A stretch of 64,000 bases of DNA from Sipunculus nudus (taxonomy: Eukaryota > Annelida > Sipuncula > Golfingiida > Sipunculidae): positions 76,890,659-76,954,658 of the forward strand of contig CM049313.1 in NCBI GenBank assembly GCA_026874595.1, written 5' to 3'. Every line of letters begins with the position of its first letter. The stretch's first letter is position 1. Below are positions 10,861-21,803 of the stretch, one piece after another. Under the pieces are notes generated by a model, which was given only the letters and a program-made list of their open reading frames with translations, did not search any database and was not told the DNA's origin. A program made the position numbers and the translations under genes.

Positions 10861-11367
10861 CTATATCCTGTAGCTTTGTAAGGTGAGATCGTCCTGCTCT
10901 AACAGCTTTCTGTGTAACGTATTGTCTTTACATGTATGAATCACTTGATCACGTATTTGTTCATCTCTCGAATCTCCAAAGTCACAGTTCATAGACTTCA
11001 TCAACAGTCTTGTTACATACAGATCTATGGTCTCATTATCACTTTGAGACATAGATTTGAACTTATACCGTTCGAACGTGACATTTACTTTGGGTGTGAA
11101 ATGTTCATTGAGGGCGATAATGGCAGCATCAAACGAATCATCACGTACCTCTAGCGTATAAAAAATGTCTTGAACTGCCCATCCTGCACAATGAAGCAAC
11201 AATGCTCTTCTCTGTTTAGATTTCTCAATCCCCTTTCCGTCGGCATATAGTATGAAGCCACGCTTCCACCTTTCCCATCTCGAGCCCACAGTTGTCGGGT
11301 TTCCGGTGACATCAAAGCTTGGCAACCCCGCTGATCCTAACGAGTCGAATCCCTGGCTCTCGGCCAT
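10861..11367 (-). pseudogene. GypA gag capsid region
   Basis: A 168-residue frame starts MAESQGFDSLGS. The capsid-type signature is SRWERWKRGFILYADGKGI, then LLLHCAGWAVQDIF and FKSMSQSDNETIDLYVTRL. This is the standard gag of K02A2.6-like gypsy elements. A frame change near 10861 separates it from the zinc knuckles. The start lies about 25 bases from the primer-binding site. Confidence 0.85.
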
Positions 11368-11391
11368 AATATATAGTCCATGGGTACTATG

Positions 11392-11406
11392 TCCAGTTCG
11401 TCACCA
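11392..11406 (-). promoter_or_regulatory. GypA primer-binding site
   Basis: On the minus strand TGGTGACGAACTGGA lies just after the LTR candidate and before gag. A stretch beginning TGG next to the 5' LTR is the expected complement of a tRNA 3' end. The priming tRNA was not identified. Confidence 0.6.
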
Positions 11407-11589
11407 ATTATAGTGTTCTATTAGGGTAACACGATCAATAGAAACAACACGTATCGAAACAAACAGTTTGTATTCAGAATCATGCCGTACACATTTAAGC
11501 TGGCTCGCAGTACACATTCAAGATGGCTACCCGCACATCTAGAAAGAACGCTGGGGTCACATGAGGTCAATTACCATAAACACTTTACA
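11407..11589 (-). repeat. GypA 5' LTR candidate
   Basis: Boundaries are inferred: one side abuts the primer-binding site, the other ends TTACA on the plus strand (TGTAA at the start on the minus strand). No partner LTR was found on the left, so neither length nor ends can be confirmed. Confidence 0.45.
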
Positions 11590-11613
11590 AGCAGGGACCA
11601 TTCCTTAAATAAC

Positions 11614-12101
11614 TTACGCAAGAACACAACAGCATTGTATGGTCACTGTGCCATATTGTTTAATCTGTGTTCCAATATATGCTGTCAGCACAGTCTTTCT
11701 GGGTTTTGTAGTACTAGGTTTGACCAATCCATCTTGTGTAAGCAAGTTGGGAAAGGCAGCGCAAAAAATTCACATTGGCAATACATTAGCTTGGGTGCCA
11801 GTATTGATCTTTACTTTCAATGTGTGGTTTCCTGGTTTATCCGGGTCTGGATGTCAAGTATTGTAAAAACATCTCGAGCTGATGATGACTCCATTGAGTC
11901 TATCTTGCTAACTGTGATTGTCTCGAGTGACATAGTTTCAAATGTCTCATAAACATCATCATCATAATCATTTGTTTCTAAAACATAAACTGCATCTCTG
12001 CGCATTTGATGTTGTGTGTTGGGTGAAGGTCATCGTCTGGAGTATGACCTGCAGCGGCCAAATTCATGTGTGCGTCTGTCCTTGGAGCAACCTCTGTTTT
12101 G
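11614..12101 (-). pseudogene. GypB protease relic
   Basis: A second, older gypsy protease. The frame from 12005 reads ...REVFTILDIQT-like sequence (seen as RDVFTILDIQTRINQE). After a one-base shift near 11820 comes LKVKINTGTQANVLPM, where the catalytic Asp-Thr-Gly has become Asn-Thr-Gly. Further pieces VLTAYIGTQIKQYGTVTIQC complete the fold. It cannot belong to GypA, whose own protease is at 10282-10512. Upstream it stops at the left end of H1; the matching gag is on the other side of H1. Confidence 0.7.
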
Positions 12102-14723
12102 TTAGCTCAGCTGACTATAAGTCATCTGAGCTATAGTTGTGGTCCTTTGTCCGTCGGCTGTCCGTCCGTCAATCTGTCCGTTAAACTGGCACGTTTTGAA
12201 ACCGTAATACCTAGGAATCCATAATTCAGCATAATGTTAGATGTCCCCAAGATCTCCTACCAAGCCAAAAACTGGGTCTTTGCGACTTTGTTTCTTTGAG
12301 AAATTAAGGAAAAACCTCAATTTTTTATTAAAAACCTATTTTCACACTTCAGGACTGCCTAATGTCAAAACCACTCATCTGTTTTTCCTCATATTTACCA
12401 TAAATATTCCTCTATATAGTTCCCATGTACATACCAGAAATTAGGTCTGTATTAGATAATTTAAAAAAGTTATGGGCTCAAACATAATGCATTTTGTAAA
12501 AAATCAGGAAAGATATTTGATCACTTAACACAAAACATGTTAAATCTTAGGACTTTTTTACAGTAATATAACTTTAATTAATAAAAATTAAATTGTATAC
12601 CCAAAATTAAATCAAAATTTTTTAAATTTTTTAAAATATTAGCAAAAATAAAAAAAATGGTACCTTAAATTTTGCCCAACTTTGACCATGGCACTTTTTT
12701 TTCCTGTAACTGCTGTGGATTTAATTTTCACAGCATGTTTTTGTTAGCATTTCATCTGTTAAGACTAAAAATTTGAAACCAGTTGATCAAAAACTGTAGA
12801 TTTTATTCAAGTTTTCAAGGACCCATCACATATTATTTACATCAAGCTAGTGTTATGCAGTTTGCTAGAGCTCAGCTCCCCAGCTTCTGCTCTCAGTTCC
12901 TAAAATTTGACATACAGTTAGATGTCTCCAAAATCCCCTACCATGCCAAGAATTTGGTCACATGGACTTTATTCCCTCAGATATAAATGAAAAAGTTTAT
13001 TTTTCCATTAAAAACATATTGTTACACAAGACTGCCTAATATCAAAACCACTGATCTGACTTTGATCATATATAATATACATATTTTTCTATACATTTAC
13101 TATGCACATGCCAGAAGTGATGTCAGTATTGCGTAATTGTTTTAAGTTATGGGCCCAAACATAATGCACTTTGTAAAAAATCAAGAAAATTATTTACTCC
13201 CTTAACAAGAGGATTGCTGAAGCTAGATATTTTTTGTCAGGGGTGCAACATAATTAAATCAAGATTCAATTGAATTCCCAAAATTAGTTCTGAATTTTTC
13301 AAATTTTATAAGTTATTAGTATAAATATAAAATTAGTACCTTAAATTTTGCCCAACTTTGACCATGGCACGTTTGTGTCCTGTGAGCACTGTTGATATAA
13401 TTTTCATATCATGCATACATAAGGATTTCAGCTTTTTAGTTTAGAAAGCTGAAAGAAAATGGCCAAAAATTGTAGCTTTTATTAATGTTTTTATGAGACC
13501 ATGTCAGAACCAGGCTTTCCCAAGCCCCTCTTCAGTCACCTGTATGTTGACCTTATTGACCTTTCAGCAAATTATGCACGCTTGAGGGAGGCATACACTG
13601 GGGCAGCCAGGCAGCTTATGGCCAGCCACAGTTGATCCAGGTGTCCAATCCAACTTATCTAGAAGTTGTTTTGACCAACAACATAAAAAGAAACTATAAA
13701 TTAATAAATTTTTATTGGTTTTTAATAACAAATTAAAGAAAAATTAATAGAAAAGGAATTTGTTAGTTGTTGAGTAACAGGAAATTAACTTGCAGTTACT
13801 GATAATGTAAGAATATTGTATGGATGGATAGAATTTCAAGTATTTCAAATAACACCATGCAGTCACCTATGGTATTTTTCAGTTCAATTTTTAATGATAA
13901 CAAAAATAAATCATATTATTCATTACTAATCATTAGGGATCATATGAAGGAAATTAATGATAGACAAAGATGCAGTTGATAATATTAATCTAGATTCCTA
14001 CTGTGTCTAGTGTGTAGATTGACGTGAAAGTAGTCCAAAGTGAATATATTACATTTATTTTTTTTTAATATAAATAAAAGCCATAAAACCAGGTACTTAT
14101 GATCATTATTTAAATTTGTGAATTTTGTATATTCTTGATTCTCAACATCATTGTTTGGCTAAAACTGAATAAATACCAGACATGGTGCAAATACTTTGCA
14201 AATGTATTTGAATACGAATATGAATCATAATAAAATTTCTTGCACAAGAATTGGAGTTCAGGTAAAAATGAAAGTATTTGAATACCAGTGCAAATACTTT
14301 CAAAATGTATTCATGAATGCATTCATGAATATATTCTATAATATTATTTTAATAATCATTTCATTTATATTTTATTTTAAAAAAAATCATGATTCTCTTA
14401 TTATTTTTAATAAAAATTATATTTGGCACAATATTTGTTATTAAATTCTAATAAATAGTTTAACTCTTATATTATAAGTGCTGCTTATAAGTTATATGGC
14501 CAAGTCAAAATCTGTGTGACAATAGCACTCCATTTGTCAATAAAATAAATGAAATCAATGCTCTTCCGTGTCTCCAAAGATACTATCAAAATCATACATA
14601 AGCTAAACACCAACAACTCATAATAAAGCTTTTAATTATTACCACACAAAACCAGCATGTGCCTTATTTCCAAATCATATTTTTTTATCATATATAACAG
14701 CTTAGTGACCCATGGGTCCCTTG
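12102..14723 (+). mobile_element. H1: non-coding Helentron-like element in GypB
   Basis: The left end is a hairpin (TTAGCTCAGCTGAC ... CATCTGAGCTATAG), followed by a GTCCGTC-rich patch. The right end is GTGACCCATGGGTCCCTTG, with a short palindrome GACCCATGGGTC. H3 and H4 have the same two termini. Flanks read ...GTTTTG and TTTATA, with no duplication beyond shared T residues. It separates GypB zinc knuckles from GypB protease. The interior holds two copies of a repeat of about 680 bp and AT-rich filler. No protein is encoded. Assignment to Helentron-associated elements is by architecture only. Confidence 0.65.
12234..13530. repeat. Two copies of an approximately 680-bp tandem repeat in H1
   Basis: Copy one starts near 12234 (GTTAGATGTCCCCAAGAT) and copy two near 12917 (GTTAGATGTCTCCAAAAT). 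Matching landmarks include TTATGGGCNCAAACATAATGCA at about 12471 and 13147, and ACCTTAAATTTTGCCCAAC at about 12661 and 13340. The copies differ by many substitutions and small gaps. Confidence 0.8.
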
Positions 14724-14737
14724 TTTATATTGATCAT

Positions 14738-15427
14738 CTTGGGTTGCTTAGGCACAATTTAGACCAATGTCCCCTTTTGTTGCATTTATAGCAAACAGCA
14801 TCTCTGGCTGGACATTTATCTCTTTGTCTAGGGTGATTTTTTTCCACAGTTTTTACAAACAGACCTATGTCAGATACTGTCTGTTCTTGTTTGTGATGGT
14901 ACATCTAGATTGCTGAATTAAGTCGAATGTGCGATACTTGCCTTATGTGTACAGCATATCATAACGGCTTCCGGCAGAGTAAGGTTTTTATCTTTACTAC
15001 GTAGGGTTTTCTGGCATTCTGTGTGTTTAATATCTGAAGTCAATACCTCTATGATGCGCATGTTCTTTTCTTCTGCTGAGAAATCTTATTTTGATGCTTT
15101 TGTTTTTAATTGTGTGACAAAGTCATCCACTGTTTTATCTTCTTTTTGTTTAAATCTCATTTTTTCCGTTTGATGGATTCTGAAATTGTCTGTCTGTTTT
15201 TGTTCTGTCTCTAATTGGTCCCATATATTTTGTGGGTCCTTAACCTGATAATCTGTCAGGCTCCATGTATTGAATTTTCTGAGTCCTTCTTTACCTGACC
15301 AATATATAATGTGTCTGTGCTGTTCTTCCTTTTTCACACAAATACATGTTGCACAATTGTTTGAATTCAGCTATTGCCTGAGCTCGGTCAGGGACCAGTC
15401 CATTGATGGTGGTTTTAGGTCTGACAT
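14738..15427 (-). pseudogene. GypB gag
   Basis: The gag starts MSDLKPPSMDW at 15427. After one stop it reads IIYWSGKEGLRKFNTWSLTD, NFRIHQTEKMRFKQKEDKTV and DDFVTQLKTKASK, a standard gypsy gag. Near 14740-14880 there is a degraded first knuckle and a complete one, CYKCNKRGHWSKLC. H1 begins 15 bases further on, and the protease is found past H1. Several stops are present. A TGGCGCCAA stretch at about 15524-15532 could be its primer-binding site, but this is uncertain. Confidence 0.75.
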
Positions 15428-15544
15428 TGTTACACAGTAGTCCTATCAACTTTGACACAGATGTATGTCAGCATGACTTGTGTATATAATATTGTATATT
15501 GGTTGGCACATGATTGGCGCCATTTAGCAGGATTTGCTCTTAAG

Positions 15545-17423
15545 ATTTTTTTGCACTAGCCCATCGGGCTAGTGGCTGAAATCTTGCACTGGCCCGCACC
15601 AATTTGCAGTAGCCCCCTTTTTGGTGGTATTTTTTAAGCAGTATTTCTCTAGTATGTAGTATTTTATGTAGTATTTTAATTTCATCAAGAACACTATAAT
15701 GGTCTAAATAAAAATGGTATTTGAATATTTAAAAGTGTTTAGTGATACTAACACATGCAGCTTTGAAGCTCAGCTGTTACTTGAAACATAACTCCTCTCT
15801 CCAACAGTAAAACTGGTAAAACAAAGTAAACATAAGTGTATTACCAAAACAACTATAATGTCTAAGGTGACCACTTCAGCTGGGGCAAACACTTTCACCC
15901 CTCACTTAATCACACATATAAAAGCAGTTGTGTTTAACATCAGACCATACTAAAATTTGTAATATTACGCATGGACATTAATTGAGGCTTATTTCTCATT
16001 TTTTTCAAGTATATATTGTCACCTTCTCATTTTTTTTAAACCTCTTGTAAAAAAAAATATTTTTTTGCTGTAATTAATGGCTTAGCGAGCAATGTTGATC
16101 TCTATCAGGTGTACGCCTAAGCAAGAATCGCCGTTTGGTCAGGTAAGATAAGTTTACTTCAAAGACTCTTACTAAAATGAAATTTACAAGGGCAGTAAAA
16201 AAGAAACACAACCTAACAAACACGGTTGCTAAAATTTTATGCATGTTTCGATCAGCTGTGGCCGGTAGAAACAATTTCCCTGTTCACCAAACCCTGTCAT
16301 TGTCACCACAAAGTGATGAAATCACGCAATTTTTGCAGTACCGAACATCTGATTTATGGAGATTGTGCGTTAGACAACAACAGTTGCAGTTTCCAGTAAA
16401 TGGGCCCGCTTCATTTGCTTTATATACTCACAGTGCCACCGTCAACGTAGCTGAAAATTATAAACACCGAAAGTGACACGGTGTCAGGGAATATTTTTCC
16501 GCCAAAATAGTCATGAATGAAATCACAAAGGGTGAGTTTTTACTAAAAACCTCCTTTTGGCCCTCTGCTTATAACACATGACAGCTCCATCAATCACAAT
16601 ATCGTTTGTGTGGGCTAGCCTGAAAAGGCATGTGTTTATGCAAATCAACTTGTCAAATGGTTTTAACGTCCACATCGGCCATGACAGTGTGAATATCGAA
16701 AAAAACTTTCATCAAATGCGACAGGGAAGAGCTTCCGCTTTATTTGTAGTCAAATCAGAACTTTTTCTAAATGCTCAATGTTTTTGCTTTATTTGTAGTC
16801 AAATCAGAACCTTTTCTAATTGCTCAATGTTTTTGCAGGCAGTTTTGCCTGCTTTTACGCCCGAGTGACGAACATTGGCCTGGCATTTTTCTCCACTCGG
16901 GCACGAGTGTACCGATCGTTCCATGCATATAGGTACAATCACACTTAATTTTTATGGCTCAGATTAATCGATCGGCACCATCGGGAAATACCTTTTTATT
17001 ATAGAAATTAAGAGCATCTTGGAATAACAGAAAGGCACATGAAGGTGGATTTTTACCTGGCCAGAAGCGTTTGTGGCAGATTATACTAACAAAAATTATT
17101 TACAGACTAGTCCAAAAAAATTTCCAGCCGCTGTCGAAAATCTCGATCGGTCAGGTTAGCCCCAACACAGTTTTTTTAAGGATGACCAGGTTATATGAAA
17201 CATTAATGCAAAATTTATACATTGGATATTAAATGTTGTTTAAATGAAGTTTCAGCCTGGTTAAAAAAGGTGGCACACGCGGTAAGCTTGGTTAGAATAA
17301 AAAAAAACAAACAAATGTTAACATTTCTCAGGCTACTAGCCAGTCGGGCTGAAAGAAACTGGATCGTACCATCCCGCTGAATTTCACACTCGCCGCGGGC
17401 TAGCGTTAAAATCGAACCCTGGT
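15545..17423. mobile_element. Candidate TIR-bounded element of unknown type
   Basis: The two ends are related as imperfect inverted repeats of about 40 bp. The left end reads GATTTTTTTGCACTAGCCC then GGGCTAGTGGCTGAAAT. The right end, on the minus strand, reads GATTTTAACGCTAGCCC then GCGAGTGTGAAAT. Each end is also internally palindromic around GCTAGCCC-like sequence. Two plus-strand open frames inside (16177-16476 and 16578-16868) resemble no family I know. The region around 16.1-16.95 kb has more CpG than its neighbours. No clear target duplication was seen. Confidence 0.35.
16737..16834. repeat. 49-bp tandem duplication
   Basis: The unit starting GCTTTATTTGTAGTCAAATC occurs twice head to tail (16737 and 16786) with about two substitutions and one slightly diverged start. 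It falls inside the 16578-16868 open frame, adding residues there in a different frame, because 49 is not a multiple of three. Confidence 0.85.
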
Positions 17424-17895
17424 TAGCGTATGTTAACTCACAGATATTCTGTATAGCTAGCTAGTGGCATTTGATAAGTCTTAGAATGATCGAAGTTTTA
17501 GTGTAACCAAGGTGAGGCCAGGTTACTCTATATGGACTGGCTGTTAAATTGGCATTCACTGGGCATTAACACTGATTTTATGCGCTGTTTATGGCTTATC
17601 TGATGGAATGTGGTTGTCCACGTGGGCAGAAGTGGCCATGTTGTTTGTAATTGTACTCCCGTGGTCCATCATTTCAATGTGCCATTTCAGCCGGATTTTG
17701 GGGCGTGTGCTTGTTGACAGTTCATAAAATGTTTAATTGTTTCTGTAAGTTGTTCCCGTGTTATCCAACCACTTTTTGTTTTATATCTGAAGATGATTCC
17801 GGCACTGCCAACATGTAATACTAATACGTTTTATTAGCTATGATTCGTACATGTGTGATATGCAAAGATGGTGTATGGGGGGATCCTATCATGCA
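17424..17895. other. No recognisable feature
   Basis: Between the inverted-repeat element and the GypC gag fragment I see no domain, tandem repeat or splice-flanked exon. It may be further decayed GypC sequence, since the gag frame fades into it. Confidence 0.4.
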
Positions 17896-18020
17896 CTAAG
17901 GTAGGCTGTTCTCCAAACATATTACAGTTATGACCGAATCCAGATTATCTGGGTTTTCATCTGGCCCAAAAGTAAAGTTCTCTATTAACTCTAGATTTAG
18001 AGCCTCAGTGCCAATACAGG
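17896..18020 (-). pseudogene. GypC gag fragment, downstream of BelB
   Basis: On the minus strand the frame leaves the BelB LTR and reads CIGTEALNLELIENFTFGP then DENPDNLDSVI, the mid-capsid sequence of gypsy gag (compare the CIGPEAL-type motif of the family). The N-terminal portion of the same gag is at 33205-33380, on the far side of BelB. After about 40 residues the similarity is lost. Confidence 0.7.
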
Positions 18021-19026
18021 TGTAGTGTACATCAAGCAACAAGTCTGAATGCTGAACAACCTTTATTAGTAATACACTGCAATCCCCTGGCGAGTTGTGA
18101 AGACAAGTGAAGTGGGGCGGGGGTGAAAAACTACAAGAAAATAAATGAAAAACAATAATAAGATTCTCATAGAAGCAGATACTGTCAGTCATAAATTGTT
18201 ATAAAACAATGGCATGTTCATAATTGCAGGTATAATAACAATAAAAAGATACCAAGGTTTTGGTAAGACCTCTTAAATAACGAACATGTGGCACCATCTA
18301 CTGAGTGACAGACTAATTAAACCATTATACATATAAAGTGTGTTGATGTTGCATTATCAAGTAACTGAGCAATAAATGAATGAAGAAATACCTCTGAAAA
18401 TATTGATGGGCTTATTAGAAGCAAATTTTAGTCTGTGTGAGCTGAGACATGAGCATCTTCCAAAATACTGCAGAATGTGTGTGTAGAGTTAAACCAAACA
18501 AAAATATTAAATTACGTCACTGAATTCCTGTACCTCAAATCACAAGGTAAACAAAGGACAATTCTAAGCAAATAAACTGTAGAATTGTACATTTAAGTTT
18601 GCATAAGTTTCCGATGGAGTTACATAATACATATCTCTCATACACATACATATCTATCATTAGTACGACTAGACTAACAAAACAGGTCTAAACAATCAGT
18701 ACGGACAAATCGTAAATCAACCAAATCGGCATGGCCGGCCATCTTAATAAAATCATATCTGAACCGCCGGTCGACATGTAAAACAGCGCTTCCTGATTAA
18801 ACTACTTATTGTCATGCTTACAGAATCTGGCTAACTACTAACTGCCGGACATATTACAAATGAAACAATACTTGGGGAGGCCAGAATTGCCAAAAACATG
18901 TACCAGCAAACTGCGTTGCCGTTCCATCACAAGAATACAAAGCGTCGCCTAACAAACTCGAAAACCAATAACGGACAAGCCGCAATCTACATCGGACTAG
19001 CCGTTACACAGATCGAAGTTGGCACA
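18021..19026 (-). repeat. BelB 3' LTR
   Basis: This 1006-bp repeat starts TGTAGTGTACATC and ends TTGGCACA. It matches 31829-33204 throughout, except for the inserted solo LTR there, one small insertion near 32680-32700, and scattered substitutions. Open frames predicted inside (for example around 17896-18192 on the minus strand) are LTR sequence running into GypC gag. Confidence 0.92.
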
Positions 19027-19035
19027 CTCCCCCCC
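19027..19035 (-). promoter_or_regulatory. BelB polypurine tract
   Basis: On the minus strand the run AATCAGGGGGGGAG abuts the 3' LTR directly. An uninterrupted purine run ending at the LTR is the expected plus-strand primer site and supports the LTR boundary at 19026. Confidence 0.8.
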
Positions 19036-19216
19036 TGATTTCTTAAAGAAATCACTTAATTTTAAACATACTCCCCTAACACAATGAAAATAAATACATA
19101 ACATCATGAAAAAACACCAAGTCCACTTCTAAATTAAGCATGTATCATTGCTTGTCAATATGCGACAGTTAAAAACATCAATACATGCATATACCAAATG
19201 AGTCGTCATTCAATGT

Positions 19217-19744
19217 TCAAACTTCGAGAAGCGATACAAGTTCCGTCACTGGTCTTAAATAAACTGCTCGCTTGTTGTCTTTCATTACCACAATTTCAAC
19301 CTTTAGAACATTACCATACTGGCTCGGGAAGGCTTTCTGCACAACACCCATCAGCCACTGATTGCGTGAGCAACTGGCCTCTTTCATTAAAACCAAGTCT
19401 CCGACTTTAAGATTTATGTTATGCCCTTGCCATTTCTGTTGTGACTGTAGGCCATGGACGTACTCAGATTTCCATCTCTGCCAAAACTCATTCGCCAAAG
19501 TCTGTACACGGTTCCATGTAGACCTTAACGCATCCTTGGAACTAAACTGAGGAAAAGGATCAACATCACAATCAGTTTTTGTGGTCAACAACATGGCAGG
19601 CGTAAGTAACATAGGTGACAACTGATCATAGGAAACATCAACTAAAGGTCTGTTGTTGACAATTACACACACTTCAGCCATGAGGATTATCAACACTTCA
19701 TGGGTCAGGTTCTCGTACTGATGCTGAAGCAACATAGAATTCAA
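19217..19744 (-). pseudogene. BelB pol C-terminus (DUF5641-like)
   Basis: The frame reads VIVNNRPLVDVSYD, SPMLLTPAMLLTTK, FWQRWKSEYVHGLQSQQKW and NLKVGDLVLMKEASCSRNQW, then a C-terminal ELVSLLEV. This is the conserved post-integrase domain of BEL/Pao pol. It is fully open over 175 residues. The stop lies about 180 bases from the polypurine tract. Confidence 0.88.
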
Positions 19745-19768
19745 TATCTTCTTTGAGATGCCTATAAG

Positions 19769-20943
19769 TCACTCCCAAGCACCACCCATGTGAGGAGCAT
19801 GAGGCGGATTGAAAATCCACTTAATCTGGGAATTTGACAAGTAGTCTGCAACAGGGCCTTCCTCAACAAACTGTGCATCTATCGCCAGATCTTCTGTCGC
19901 ACCGACAAAGTTGGTTCCTCTGTCTGATCGGAACTGAATGACTGGCCCGTGAATGGCAATCAGGCGTCTGAGAGCTTTAATAAATGAACTACTGGTGAGC
20001 TCCTTGATGACCTCAATATGGATTGCTCTAGTTACCAAACAGGTGAATAATAGAGCCCAACACTTTTGATTTGCACTTCCACCTCTAGTATGGTGAAAGA
20101 CTACAGCCCACGGTCCAAAGGTATCGACGCTCACATATGAGAATGGTGGACCAAACTTACAACGGTCTTCAGGAAGATCCGCCAGGTGTTGCCATCCAAG
20201 ACGCAAACAACACATTTACCAATCTCGGATGCTATCATCCTTTTCATGCCGATAACCCAGTAACCAGCTGAGCGTACTGCGCCCTCGGTGAAATTACGAC
20301 CTTGGAGGAAAACTCTTTGGTGGAACTGACGGATAATCAGGTGAGTTACATGATGGTTCTTTGGCAAGATGATGGGGTTATGCATTTTTGAACATAATGT
20401 CTCATCTCCTACTTTGTTTAGACGTCTACTGACCCGTAGCACTCCATCCATCCCCAACACGGGACATAATGATCTGATAGGACTTGTATTTGGGATGCTT
20501 TTCTTATCTTCAAGACACTGCATTTCCACATCAAATACATCTCTCTGCACTGCCGCTATGATTGCATGCTCACAATCACTCAAAAACTGCGGATCATCAG
20601 GACGATCCGGTAGGCTGGTTTTGTCATTCAGATATCGGATTCCCAAAAATTTTATATGAGCAACCGAACGTGTCAATCTATTCCAGTTGGAAAACGTGGC
20701 AAATCTTTCAGAAAACATTTCCTCAGGCACAGTGCACGTCACAGTTTCAGAATGCACCGATTTACTGCAATTTACTTCAGGTCTTATCTCAGTGTCATTT
20801 TCTGGATCCACAAGGTTATGGCTTGCCTGAATAGATGAATGTTCATGTGGAATGGTTGGTCCCTGTATCCAACTGGTATTTGGCAGTTTTGCTGCATCCA
20901 CGGATCGTGTGGCAATGTCAGCTGGATTATTTTCAGATCCCAA
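19769..20943 (-). pseudogene. BelB integrase, two frames
   Basis: The N-terminal frame (20131-20943) holds NPADIATRSVDAAKL (end of RNase H) and the zinc-binding module HHVTHLIIRQFHQ then CVVCVLDG. The core frame (19769-20215) has SYVSVDTFGPW, RSDRGTNFVGATEDL and APHMGGAWE. All three catalytic acidic residues (Asp, Asp, Glu) are therefore present in the core frame. One frameshift around 20131-20215 separates zinc finger and core. It would integrate cDNA if repaired by evolution, but is broken as it stands. Confidence 0.88.
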
Positions 20944-21480
20944 TCGGCATTTGTAGTCGCTGACAACATCTCATGCAATAACAGCTTACCTCTGATGACA
21001 ACTGGTTGTGCAAAACCGATAGGATCATAAGTACCATTGATTGTGGATAGCACTCCACGTCTAGTGTATGCTTTCTCTGTAAGGTTCACATTAAATGTAA
21101 ACACATCCGTTTCTGTATCCCACAAGAGTCCAAGACTTCTCTGTATCGGAAGAGATACCAATCCCAGATCAAGGTTTTTCAAGCTCTTTGCCAGATCATC
21201 TGGTTCAAAAGAGTCCAACACATTCCTACTGTTGGAAGCGAATTTGTGCAGCTTTATACCCAATGCATCTTGTAGGGTTCGTTTGGTCCTGCGAACTATG
21301 TCAATAGCTTCTTCTCGGTTGAGCACGACAACAAACCATCATCTACATAGAAATTGTGGTTGACAAGGTATCTTACCTTTGCATCTGATCCATCAACTAT
21401 CTTGCGTAGTTCGTAGACGGACTATTACCAAACACATGCACTGTCATCTGGTAGTCTACCAGTGGCTGATTCAAATCGTT
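20784..21480 (-). pseudogene. BelB RT palm end, A17 and RNase H
   Basis: At about 21310-21370 the catalytic motif HNFYVDDGLLSCST can be read. It continues in the 20784-21326 frame with LNREEAIDIVRRTKRTL. The BEL/Pao marker TRRGVLSTINGTYDPIGFAQP follows. After a stop the RNase H part appears near 20943. Frames are broken on both sides of the YVDD motif. Confidence 0.82.
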
Positions 21481-21482
21481 GT

Positions 21483-21803
21483 TCAGATGCCACAAAAAAA
21501 CGCAAGTAATGACGGCACTTTAAAGCTGTAGAACATCTGTTCAATATCCATGGTGACCGCTACTCTCTCTCGACGGAATCTTAGCAAAACACCAAGTAAA
21601 CTATTGCAAAGGTCTGGACCTGGCAGCAAAACATTGTTCAAGGACACCTCATGAACCTTGGCCGATGAATCAAATACTACCCGATAACTTTCGGGCTTTC
21701 TTGGATGATGTACCACAAACATGGGCAGATACCACCTTTCTTTTGATACTGGTATCTCTGGTGCTAACTCTGCATGTTGATTCTGCAGTAGTTTCTCCAT
21801 AAA
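21483..21803 (-). pseudogene. BelB reverse transcriptase, fingers/palm
   Basis: Readable hallmarks are WYLPMFVVHHPRKPESYRVV, FDSSAKVHEVSLNNVLLPG, PDLCNSLLGVLLRFRRERVA and TMDIEQMFYSFKV. These pair with the YVDD motif near 21340. The frame is lost around 21490. Confidence 0.85.

Larger units (their letters stand above)
1670..11589 (-). mobile_element. GypA: Ty3/gypsy retrotransposon split by BelA
   Basis: Reading on the minus strand from high to low coordinates, the order is candidate LTR, primer-binding site, gag, zinc knuckles, protease, reverse transcriptase, RNase H, then BelA, then integrase. This is the Ty3/gypsy order (integrase last). The protein type is that of the K02A2.6-like gypsy proteins widespread in invertebrates. 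BelA (2570-8365) sits exactly between the RNase H/integrase linker and the integrase zinc-binding region, and the host reading frame resumes across one copy of the duplicated CTCTG. Frameshifts and stops break pol in several places, so it is dead. The 3' LTR was not found. Confidence 0.85.

Noticed and set aside
11482-11952. Plus-strand frame of 156 residues
   Set aside because: It overlaps the GypA LTR candidate and runs antisense to the GypB protease.
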